Positions 56,256 to 63,574 of a DNA stretch of 64,000 nt are shown here, one piece after another. Below the pieces are notes generated by a model that was given only the letters and a program-made list of their open reading frames with translations, did no database searches and was not told the DNA's origin. The translations under genes were made by a program, and so were the position numbers. Source of the stretch: Vibrio proteolyticus NBRC 13287 (lineage in GTDB: Bacteria > Pseudomonadota > Gammaproteobacteria > Enterobacterales > Vibrionaceae); NCBI RefSeq assembly GCF_000467125.1, contig NZ_BATJ01000003.1, forward strand, positions 62,001-126,000. Reading direction: 5' to 3'. The first letter of the stretch is position 1. Each line of letters opens with the position of its first letter.

Positions 56256-57695
56256 TTAGGCGTTTGGGGGGACTGGGTGTCCGGAGACATGCTCCACGAT
56301 GAGTGCTGTCAGGGTACTCAATGCGTGCGTGTTTTTAGGAGTAAGTTCAAATGATGCGTTTAAGCGAAGGCAATGGTTATATTGCTCCGTCAGGCTGAAC
56401 ATTTTTCCTGGTGCGATACTGATGTTTTCTTTTAACGCTTGCTTGTATATCGGCAAAGCATCGATATGGGGCGGTAGCTCCAGCCACACAAAATACCCGC
56501 CGCGCTGACTGATAATGGTGACGCTGTCCGGCAGTAACGTTCGAAGCAGCTCCGTCATCTTGCTTTTACGTTCGAACAATTTTTTACGCAGCTGCTTAAG
56601 ATGCGATTCGTAGTTGCGACTGGTCAGATAATGCACCAGCGTCATCTGAATCGGAGTGCTGGTTGCGAGCGTACTCATTAACTGCAGCTTTTGGACATCC
56701 AGTGCTCGTTTTCCTGCCGCCACCCAACCAATACGCAGCCCCGCAATCAGTGACTTGGAAAACGATGAGCACAGCAGGGTGTTGCCCGTATTATCGTACA
56801 TTCTGAGCGGACTCACTGAGTCATTCCCAACGTACAACTCACTGTATACATCGTCTTCAATCACCGGCACATTATAGCGCTGAACAAGCTCAACCAGCGC
56901 TTGCTTCTTCTCATTGCAGAGCGTCACCCCCAGCGGATTCTGAAAATTCGACATCAGCCAGCACGCTTTCACATCGTGGGTTTGCAGCGCACGTTCCAAC
57001 GAATCCAAATCTATCCCCGTGATGGGATCTGTTCTTATCGAAAGGGCTTTTAGCCCTAACCGTTCTAGCGTTTGCAAAGCCCCGTAGAAGGCTGGGGACT
57101 CCACCACAACCCAGTCTCCTGGCCTTGTACACACTTGCAGGCTGAGTGTTAAGGCCTCTAATGCGCCTGCGGTAATGACAATTTCATCTGGTGAAATCTC
57201 TATCCCTTTTGCGCTGTAACGCTGGGCAATAATGGTGCGTAACTGCTCATTACCCGGAGGTAAGTTATCAAATGTGGCGGAAATTGGCATGTGCCGAGCC
57301 GCTGCGCTCATTGCCCGATTGACATGGTAACGCGGGTATAAACCGGGGTCGGGATACGCGAAGCCGAAGTTGGTCATCGCCGGATTCTTGCTGGCTTGCA
57401 ACACGTCAAATATAAACCCGTTGATATCAACCTGCTCCGTCCACGAGAGTGCAGCAGGGACATGGCTTTCATCTGTCCTTTGCACATTCGGTGCGACCCG
57501 GTAACCAGAGCGAGGTTGTGAGACGACCCAACCTTGTGACTCAAGTAATTGATACGCGTGCAATACGGTCATTAAACTCAAACCCGAGTGTTCGGATTGT
57601 CGACGCAAAGACGGAAGCTTATCTCCGGCGCTCCAGATCCCGGACTGTATCTGCCTCTTAAGCTGATCAACCAGTTCTTGATACTTCGCCAACAC
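56256..57695 (-). CDS. MocR-type GntR/aminotransferase transcriptional regulator
   Basis: The 479-residue protein joins an N-terminal GntR winged helix (about residues 1-68, LVDQLKRQIQSGIWSAGDKLPSLRRQSEHSGLSLMTVLHAYQLLESQGW) to a fold-type I aminotransferase domain (about 110-470) with the PLP lysine in SSFSKSLIAGLRIGW. Such proteins bind PLP or amino-acid adducts and act as regulators, not enzymes. It is divergent from cioA with a 150-base gap, so it may control the oxidase genes and itself; the true target is not certain. Confidence 0.88.
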   Translation of the reverse strand: MLAKYQELVDQLKRQIQSGIWSAGDKLPSLRRQSEHSGLSLMTVLHAYQLLESQGWVVSQPRSGYRVAPNVQRTDESHVPAALSWTEQVDINGFIFDVLQASKNPAMTNFGFAYPDPGLYPRYHVNRAMSAAARHMPISATFDNLPPGNEQLRTIIAQRYSAKGIEISPDEIVITAGALEALTLSLQVCTRPGDWVVVESPAFYGALQTLERLGLKALSIRTDPITGIDLDSLERALQTHDVKACWLMSNFQNPLGVTLCNEKKQALVELVQRYNVPVIEDDVYSELYVGNDSVSPLRMYDNTGNTLLCSSFSKSLIAGLRIGWVAAGKRALDVQKLQLMSTLATSTPIQMTLVHYLTSRNYESHLKQLRKKLFERKSKMTELLRTLLPDSVTIISQRGGYFVWLELPPHIDALPIYKQALKENISIAPGKMFSLTEQYNHCLRLNASFELTPKNTHALSTLTALIVEHVSGHPVPPNA

Positions 57696-57746
57696 CCACT
57701 CTCCATCACAACGTTCAGCACAAAATCATAACACTTAACAAAACCA

Positions 57747-57780
57747 TCTGTTATAGATTTATCGTAAAGCTCTGTATCTA
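57747..57780. promoter_or_regulatory. Possible MocR direct-repeat operator
   Basis: TCTGTTATAG (57747) and TCTGTATCTA (57771) are imperfect direct repeats 24 bp apart in the divergent gap. MocR proteins often bind paired direct repeats. Confidence 0.3.
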
Positions 57781-57845
57781 CTTCCCTGACTTATCACCTT
57801 TTAAAATGGCCCATTCATTACACTTATAAGCCCAAAGGAAGTTTC

Positions 57846-59210
57846 ATGTTTGGCCTAGATGCATTCATGCTGGCAAGGATACAGTTTGCCTTTACCGTCT
57901 CCTTTCATATTATTTTCCCCGCCATCACCATAGGCTTGGCCACTTACCTGGCTGTCCTTGAAGGGCTGTGGCTAAAAACCCGGGACCCGGATTATCAAAA
58001 GCTCTACCACTTCTGGTCGAAGATTTTTGCTGTGAACTTCGGCATGGGGGTGGTTTCAGGACTGGTGATGGCCTACCAATTCGGTACCAACTGGAGTGGC
58101 TTCTCTGATTTTGCCGGTTCCATCACCGGGCCACTATTAACTTACGAAGTCTTAACCGCCTTTTTTCTCGAAGCCGGCTTTCTCGGCGTGATGCTGTTTG
58201 GGTGGCATCGTGTGGGTGAGAAACTGCACTTTTTCGCGACCTCAATGGTTGCACTGGGCACCATCATTTCAACCTTCTGGATCCTCGCTTCCAACAGTTG
58301 GATGCAAACCCCTCAAGGCCACGAAATTATTGACGGACGCGCAGTGCCGGTCGACTGGTTTGCCATCGTTTTCAATCCTTCATTTCCATACCGTTTAGCC
58401 CATATGAGCGTTGCCGCGTTTGTCAGTTCAGCGCTGTTTGTTACCGCCGCCGCCGCATGGCACCTGCTAAAAGGTAACCGCTCTTCTGCCGTAAAGAAGA
58501 TGTTTTCTATGTCACTGAGTGTGCTTGTGCTACTGGCACCGCTACAGGCTGTTATCGGCGATCTGCATGGACTCAACACCTTAGAGCACCAACCTGCCAA
58601 AATCGCCGCCATCGAAGGGCACTGGGACAACAGTGATGGAGAAGCGACTCCGCTCATTCTATTTGGCATGCCAAACATGGCAGCAGAAAGAACAGACTAC
58701 GCCATCGAAATTCCACTGTTGGGCAGTCTGATCCTCCGTCACAGTCTGACTGACCCCATCCCGGCACTGAAAGAGTTCCCTGTAGACGAACGACCAAACT
58801 CTCCGATCGTGTTTTGGTCTTTCAGAATCATGGTCGGGCTTGGCCTGTTGATGATATTTCAAGGGCTCTACAGCATGTGGTTACGCAAAAAACACATCCT
58901 TTATACCTCAAACGGGTTCCTCAAATTCTCATTAATGATGGGGCCTTCAGGTCTGGTTGCGATACTCGCCGGCTGGTTCACCACCGAAGTCGGCCGTCAG
59001 CCGTGGGTCGTGTATGGGGTACAAAAAACGCGTGATGCCGTGTCGTCCCATGGCGACTTACAGATGAGCATCAGTCTGCTGTGTTTTCTGGTTGTCTACA
59101 GCATGGTATTTGGCTTCGGCTACTACTACATGATCCACCAGATCAAGAAAGGCCCTGACGTCATAGAGCACGACGAGCACGACATGGCCACGGTTTCAGG
59201 TCGCATTTAG
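57846..59210 (+). CDS. cioA: Cytochrome bd-type (CIO-like) quinol oxidase subunit I
   Basis: Subunit I carries the haem groups and oxidises quinol while reducing O2 at the inner membrane. The 454-residue protein has about nine membrane helices, haem ligands H21 (FTVSFHIIFPAITIG) and H186 (YRLAHMSVAAF), and GRQPW near the C-terminus. The quinol loop is short (GDLHGLNTLEHQPAKIAAIEG, then little extra), the cyanide-insensitive-oxidase type. Compared with E. coli CydA (522) it lacks the long Q-loop. AAGGAAG precedes the ATG. It is first in cioA-cioB-DUF2474. Confidence 0.9.
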   Translation: MFGLDAFMLARIQFAFTVSFHIIFPAITIGLATYLAVLEGLWLKTRDPDYQKLYHFWSKIFAVNFGMGVVSGLVMAYQFGTNWSGFSDFAGSITGPLLTYEVLTAFFLEAGFLGVMLFGWHRVGEKLHFFATSMVALGTIISTFWILASNSWMQTPQGHEIIDGRAVPVDWFAIVFNPSFPYRLAHMSVAAFVSSALFVTAAAAWHLLKGNRSSAVKKMFSMSLSVLVLLAPLQAVIGDLHGLNTLEHQPAKIAAIEGHWDNSDGEATPLILFGMPNMAAERTDYAIEIPLLGSLILRHSLTDPIPALKEFPVDERPNSPIVFWSFRIMVGLGLLMIFQGLYSMWLRKKHILYTSNGFLKFSLMMGPSGLVAILAGWFTTEVGRQPWVVYGVQKTRDAVSSHGDLQMSISLLCFLVVYSMVFGFGYYYMIHQIKKGPDVIEHDEHDMATVSGRI

Positions 59211-59240
59211 CGTCGCCAGAGAAAAGTAAAGGTAAAGAAT

Positions 59241-60248
59241 ATGCATTTTGATTTATCCGTGATTTGGTTTGCGATCATCGTTTTCGCAACCCTGATGTAC
59301 ATCATCATGGACGGATTCGACTTAGGGATTGGCATACTGATGCCTTTCGTTAAAAACGAGCAACAAAAAGACGTCATGGTCAACAGTGTGGCTCCTGTCT
59401 GGGATGGCAATGAAACCTGGATTGTGTTGGGAGGCGCGTCTCTGTTTGGCGCTTTTCCGCTCGCGTACGCCATCATTATTGAAGCGTTAACCATTCCTTT
59501 AACTCTGATGTTGATCGCGTTGATTTTCCGTGGTGTCGCTTTTGAATTTCGCTTTAAAGCCTTGGAAAACCACCTTAAGTTCTGGGACCGATCTTTTATG
59601 GCTGGATCGATTCTGACTACGTTTTTCCAAGGCATTGTGGTTGGTGCTGTGATTCAGGGCTTTGATGTGGAACAACGTGTGTTTGTCGGAGGACAACTGG
59701 ACTGGATGGCACCCTTCCCGATCTTTTGTGGATTTGGCTTGCTCGCCACTTACGCGCTGTTGGGAAGTACTTGGTTGATCATGAAAACAGAAGGCGAGCT
59801 TCAGAAGCGCATGTTTGGCTTCACCAACACAACGTTACTGGCGATGATATCCGCATTGGTCATCGTAAGCGTCTGGACGCCACTGGCGTATCCGTCCATT
59901 GCCCAACGCTGGTTCTTGTTGCCAAACTTATACTATCTGATTCCCGTCCCTGTGCTGACCGGACTGGTATGTTTAAAAATTGCCGATTCGGTGAGAAAAC
60001 GCAAAGAGCGCAGCCCGTTTATGATGGCATTAATCATCGTTATCCTCGGATTCGCGGGGCTTGGTATCAGTATCTGGCCGAATATTGTTCCACCTGGTAT
60101 TTCTATCTGGGATGCTGCTTCACCCGCCAGCAGTCAGAGCTTTATGCTGGTCGGAGCCATGATCATTATCCCGGTCATTCTGGCTTACACCTTCTGGAGT
60201 TACTACGTATTTGCTGGGAAGGTAAAAGAAGGCGAAGCGTATCACTGA
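59241..60248 (+). CDS. cioB: Cytochrome bd-type quinol oxidase subunit II
   Basis: The 335-residue membrane protein has about eight helices and the subunit II signature IMDGFDLGIGILMPFVKNE followed by VAPVWDGNETWIVLGG. It pairs with CioA. AAAGG lies before the ATG, 30 bases after cioA. A 42-residue DUF2474 gene follows after 21 bases. Confidence 0.92.
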   Translation: MHFDLSVIWFAIIVFATLMYIIMDGFDLGIGILMPFVKNEQQKDVMVNSVAPVWDGNETWIVLGGASLFGAFPLAYAIIIEALTIPLTLMLIALIFRGVAFEFRFKALENHLKFWDRSFMAGSILTTFFQGIVVGAVIQGFDVEQRVFVGGQLDWMAPFPIFCGFGLLATYALLGSTWLIMKTEGELQKRMFGFTNTTLLAMISALVIVSVWTPLAYPSIAQRWFLLPNLYYLIPVPVLTGLVCLKIADSVRKRKERSPFMMALIIVILGFAGLGISIWPNIVPPGISIWDAASPASSQSFMLVGAMIIIPVILAYTFWSYYVFAGKVKEGEAYH

Positions 60249-60269
60249 ACAACTCGTAAGGGACCTTGA

Positions 60270-60398
60270 ATGAAAATGAAGATATGCTTTAGCCAATGGG
60301 CTTGGATGATTGGGATTTGGGTGGCAAGCGTTGCCGCACTGGGCATTGTGTCTGCACTATTCCGCCTGATGATGACGGCTGCAGGTCTTAAGTCTTAA
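60270..60398 (+). CDS. DUF2474 small membrane subunit of the bd oxidase
   Basis: The 42-residue protein has one membrane helix (about residues 12-32, WMIGIWVASVAALGIVSALF) and ends LMMTAAGLKS, the DUF2474 pattern. Small single-helix proteins of this kind follow cioAB/cydAB genes (like CydX) and stabilise the oxidase. AAGGGA precedes the ATG. It is easy to miss because of its size. Confidence 0.82.
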   Translation: MKMKICFSQWAWMIGIWVASVAALGIVSALFRLMMTAAGLKS

Positions 60399-60484
60399 TA
60401 CCTATCACATCCCCCAGATTCAAATAGCAAAGCTAGGGGACGGCTAGCGACTTTTTCATCTCAAAGCGAGACTGAGGTAAGCGT

Positions 60485-60715
60485 TTACTCAACCCCAACC
60501 ATACGCAAGCAATTGAAAATCACCGATTGAATAAAACTATCCCTATCTTCTGGAGGAGTGGCAATCAGCTCATCCGTGGCGCCATGCACTCCGGCATATA
60601 TTAATAAAGCGGTAATCCAGGGTTGCTCAACTTACCACTGACCCGCTTTGTTCTCACACTCTATAATAACTCTCAACGGATTAAGGATCACATTTTGCTC
60701 ATGGTTGTTTATTAT
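60485..60715 (-). pseudogene. Decayed TetR-family regulator, C-terminal remnant
   Basis: On the minus strand the frame reads ...NPLRVIIECENKAGQW, a TAA (60634..60632), then VEQPWITALLIYAGVHGA and on to ...FIQSVIFNCLRMVGVE before its stop at 60487..60485. NPLR, the WITALLIYAGVHGATDE helix and the tail fit the last 70 residues of TetR/AcrR regulators. The N-terminal DNA-binding part is absent: the frame closes at a stop 5' of 60715. It is a broken gene next to an intact TetR gene on the same strand. Confidence 0.7.
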
Positions 60716-60859
60716 TCAGACAATCTACATGCAGATAAAAGCACAATGTATCATTGTTCGACCAAGCAACCAGCTCGACAAGTTATCTTGATAATAAAGT
60801 AACTTAGTGGAGCTAATATCAGTACCAAACGTAGAAAAGCTAAATATGTGAGCTAACTT

Positions 60860-60893
60860 ATTTCTGGACAGAAATACGTTTCTGAAAACAGAA
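60860..60893. repeat. Two adjacent operator-like palindromes
   Basis: ATTTCTG-GA-CAGAAAT (60860-60875) and TTTCTG-AAAA-CAGAA (60879-60893) are inverted repeats with the same half site. They may be the old operator of the decayed TetR gene or part of the downstream end of the intact one. Confidence 0.4.
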
Positions 60894-60899
60894 TATTGG

Positions 60900-61562
60900 T
60901 CATCCATGAGTTAAATCAGATATGGCAAAGTCGCTTAATTCGGTATCACAAATTAGTGATGTAGCACACTCACTACTATTAGGATAGGAGTCGTATTCCA
61001 TCAACTTAGGGACGCATTCTAAAATTGCATCTAGGGGTTGGATACTTTGATGTGCTCGACACAACACAACGGCCCCTTCAATACTCGCAATGATTCCCAA
61101 CGCGAGTGTTTGTGCATTAGATAGCGAGTGACCTTGAGAAATCAGGTGATCAGCGATGAGCGACTGCCAGTTGCTAAATACTTGTGATACCGCGTCTTTG
61201 ACCTTTTCTCCTTCCGGCTCCTGCGGCGCTTCAATAGCAGCCGCTACAATGGGACAACCGGCCCGAAAATCCGATGTTTTGAGGCTCTCCCGCCACTGTG
61301 ACAGAAACAAGCTAATTCCATTTTTATTATCCACCTCAAGACAGGCTTGCAACTGTGCAGCCGCTTTTTCTCCCGCCCAAACAATGGCCTCGGTCACAAT
61401 TTGATGCTTTCCTTCCGGGAAGTTGTGGTACGTAGAGCCAAGCGGTGCATTCGCAAATTTCACGACTTCACGAATGCTGATCCCACGTAAACCGTGCTGC
61501 GCAAGCATTGTTGCTGCGGCCTCTATTACTTGATGACGGCTCTTCAATGAATTTTTAGCCAC
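60900..61562 (-). CDS. TetR/AcrR-family transcriptional repressor
   Basis: The 220-residue protein has an N-terminal helix-turn-helix (about residues 9-55, VIEAAATMLAQHGLRGISIREVVKFANAPLGSTYHNFPEGKHQIV) and a helical ligand domain with AGCPIVAAAIEAP and GIIASIEGAVVLCRAHQS, like the LmrA/YxaF group. The start is GTG after AAGAGA. The last 25 residues are an unusual extra tail. It is divergent from an alpha/beta-hydrolase gene across 82 bases that hold the palindromic operator TTGTTATAACAA, so it probably represses that gene. Confidence 0.88.
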   Translation of the reverse strand: MAKNSLKSRHQVIEAAATMLAQHGLRGISIREVVKFANAPLGSTYHNFPEGKHQIVTEAIVWAGEKAAAQLQACLEVDNKNGISLFLSQWRESLKTSDFRAGCPIVAAAIEAPQEPEGEKVKDAVSQVFSNWQSLIADHLISQGHSLSNAQTLALGIIASIEGAVVLCRAHQSIQPLDAILECVPKLMEYDSYPNSSECATSLICDTELSDFAISDLTHG

Positions 61563-61573
61563 TTGTTAGTCTC

Positions 61574-61585
61574 TTGTTATAACAA
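61574..61585. promoter_or_regulatory. TetR operator, first site
   Basis: TTGTTATAACAA is a perfect 12-bp palindrome preceded by CTC. It lies 11 bases from the tetR start and would block its transcription. Confidence 0.6.
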
Positions 61586-61620
61586 ACGTCATAAGATAGC
61601 ATGAAGCACGCAATTAAGAC

Positions 61621-61638
61621 ACTCGTTATAATATTGAG
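61621..61638. promoter_or_regulatory. TetR operator, second site, over the hydrolase -10 box
   Basis: ACTCGTTATAATATTGAG shares CTC and GTTATAA with the first site and is roughly palindromic. It contains the hydrolase -10 box TATAAT (61627-61632). Confidence 0.5.
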
Positions 61639-61644
61639 GCCATC

Positions 61645-62517
61645 ATGATATCGACGTCGTTTTACACCGAAGATAACTACTTAATTCGCGGGCAATTACA
61701 CACTGCGAGAAATCTAATACAAGGCAGAGTCATCGTGGCTGGCGCGACAGGCGTACCTCAGGGTTTTTACCGACGCTTCGCTCAGTTTGCCAGCCAGCAG
61801 GGGTTTGAAACCTTAACGTTTGACTACCGGGGAATCGGTGAGTCCAAACCAGATACGCTGAAAGGATTCGATATGGATCTTCTGGATTGGGGAAAACGGG
61901 ACTTAGCGGCGGCAATCGATTTCATGAGCAAGGATGATGTCCCAGTCTTTGTTGTCGGCCATTCCTATGGTGGACATGCCTTTGGATTATTACCCAACCA
62001 TAATAAGGTTTCCGGTTTCTACGTTTATGGCACAGGCGCTGGGTGGCATGGCTATATGCCTTACTTCGAGCAGATTAAAGTGTTAACCATGTGGAATGTT
62101 GTCTTACCAGTCTTAACCTGGTGGAAGGGATATTGTGCCTGGAAAATGCTTGGTATGGGAGAGGATTTGCCGAAACAAGCCTTTAACCAATGGCGTCAGT
62201 GGTGTCGCTTTCGTCATTACTTTTTTGATGACCCAAACATGGCAGGCATAGAAAAGCTGTATCAAGCAGTCAAAACCCCCATCGTTGCAGCCAACGCGTT
62301 AGATGATCTCTGGGCAATGCCAGAGTCACGTGATGCTTTCGTTCAGCATTACAGTAATGCGCCTTTAACACGTCTTGATCTGTCGCCAGAAGCCTTAGGA
62401 GGCAAGATTGGTCACATGGGATATTTCCGCAAGAACGCCGAACCACTTTGGCAAACAAGTTTAGACTGGTTCAAAACGGTGAATACGGGAAATAAAGCAA
62501 TAAGCAATAAGCAATAA
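61645..62517 (+). CDS. Alpha/beta-hydrolase (serine hydrolase)
   Basis: The 290-residue protein has the alpha/beta-hydrolase core: DYRGIGESK (about 60-68), the nucleophile elbow VGHSYGGHAFG (S107), the acid region ANALDDLWAMPES (about 219-231) and a GKIGHMGYF His near residue 258. Substrate is unknown; such enzymes under TetR control often act on small esters or lipids. GAGG supports the start. The last codons (NKAISNKQ) come from an AATAAGC tandem repeat that contains the stop codon, which makes the C-terminus liable to change. Confidence 0.82.
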   Translation: MISTSFYTEDNYLIRGQLHTARNLIQGRVIVAGATGVPQGFYRRFAQFASQQGFETLTFDYRGIGESKPDTLKGFDMDLLDWGKRDLAAAIDFMSKDDVPVFVVGHSYGGHAFGLLPNHNKVSGFYVYGTGAGWHGYMPYFEQIKVLTMWNVVLPVLTWWKGYCAWKMLGMGEDLPKQAFNQWRQWCRFRHYFFDDPNMAGIEKLYQAVKTPIVAANALDDLWAMPESRDAFVQHYSNAPLTRLDLSPEALGGKIGHMGYFRKNAEPLWQTSLDWFKTVNTGNKAISNKQ

Positions 62518-62526
62518 GCAATAAGC
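62491..62526 (+). repeat. AATAAGC heptanucleotide tandem repeat
   Basis: AATAAAGC (62491-62498) is followed by four perfect AATAAGC copies (62499-62526). The hydrolase stop lies inside (62515-62517). Because the unit is 7 bp, gain or loss of copies shifts the reading frame. Confidence 0.9.
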
Positions 62527-62544
62527 AATGAGACATGACAATCT

Positions 62545-63168
62545 ATGGGTTTTAAAAGGACAGCTTATGTTTTGGGGATGGAATTTTGCTTAACCCTTCC
62601 AAAGCCTTACCGACCAAGTAAAGATCAGTGGCGCGCTATTTTAGGAGATTGCTGTAAAGCACTAGCTGATCATCTCAAACTCAAAGGTGCTGAGAGGAAG
62701 GAGTTTTTCTCTTTAATTCGAGGGGTCTGCCATCAACAAAACCAACAAGGAAATGGGTCGGGTGATCACTGTCATTTGCTGATATCAAAAATCGTTGGTG
62801 GTAAGGTGCTTGGTGATCTTCAACGCAAAAAAGCCACTTCACTCCTCAAACAAGCCTTTAATACTGCTGTTGCAACACATATGGGTATTTCGGTTAATGA
62901 CTATACGCCCCTCGAACTGGATAGGGGTAGACGACTCGAAAAATGGCAGTATGAATCTCGCAAGCTAAAAGAGATTCAAGAACAAAACAACAGACTTCTA
63001 AAAAAATTGGAGAAACAAATTGAGAGATGGGAATTAGCTCTGGAAAACAGTGACATTAAGCAAATTCGCCGCCAGCGTAATAGAATTGCAAAATCACTAG
63101 ATGAATTGGGAAGCGATTTAGGAGATTCAGAACTGTTGTCACGAGTTGAACATGTTCTCAAGTATTAA
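62545..63168 (+). CDS. Uncharacterised protein with HUH-like motif and C-terminal coiled coil
   Basis: The 207-residue protein has EFCLTLPKPYRPSKDQW near the N-terminus, GSGDHCHLLISKI (residues 71-83, with H75-C76-H77-L-L-I) and ADHL/ FNTAVATHMGISVNDYTP up to Y120. The His-hydrophobic-His strand with a downstream Tyr resembles HUH endonucleases (relaxases, Rep, REP-associated transposases). Residues 128-190 are a charged coiled coil. The family is not one I know, and HUH function is inferred from the motif only. The DNA around it is AT-rich and accessory-like. A weak ribosome site precedes the ATG. Confidence 0.6.
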   Translation: MGFKRTAYVLGMEFCLTLPKPYRPSKDQWRAILGDCCKALADHLKLKGAERKEFFSLIRGVCHQQNQQGNGSGDHCHLLISKIVGGKVLGDLQRKKATSLLKQAFNTAVATHMGISVNDYTPLELDRGRRLEKWQYESRKLKEIQEQNNRLLKKLEKQIERWELALENSDIKQIRRQRNRIAKSLDELGSDLGDSELLSRVEHVLKY

Positions 63169-63574
63169 ATTGCTTTAGCAGCCAAACGTACTGACTGAAT
63201 TCTAACACCCTTTTATGCTGAGCTTTACAAAGTAGCTGGGGCTTCGCACTTCTAATGAAACTTTGCCTCATTCCTACCTAAGTAGTCAGGGCAACCGCAT
63301 GAATAGATATTTTGTAAACGGTAACTACTTTTTTGTTAAATAGTTAAGCGTAGAGTTCTGTAAGATCTAATCCATACACTTAAAAAACAAACAGAGCTAA
63401 GCGAAACGCATTTTCTAACAAGCATCTCTTGGTTGAGGAAATGTGAAATTTAACATTAATTCAACTCATGCGGTCGCCCAGCCTGAGTAGTTGCTCTTTA
63501 CTACACAAGTATTTTCAGAATAACCAACTTTTTCTAATAGTTAGGAGCTTCCTAACTCATGTCGGTTATCAAGT
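63169..63574. other. Non-coding AT-rich region
   Basis: About 400 bases without a convincing gene, terminator, attC site or repeat. It separates the HUH-like gene from the ORF at the right edge. Confidence 0.5.

Larger units (their letters stand above)
60399..60899. other. Gap between the oxidase operon and the TetR gene
   Basis: About 500 bases with a decayed TetR C-terminal fragment (60485..60715, minus) and two small palindromes (60860..60893). No intact gene is visible. Confidence 0.7.

Noticed and set aside
56163..56354. Plus-strand frame of 63 codons (MNMKNIHDWQEEL...)
   Set aside because: It overlaps the MocR C-terminus by 100 bases, has no ribosome site or known family, and its start doubles as the MetR-like palindrome.
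63169..63574. Possible integron attC site near the right end
   Set aside because: No paired R-box/L-box (RYYYAAC / GTTRRRY) stem of the right layout could be found.
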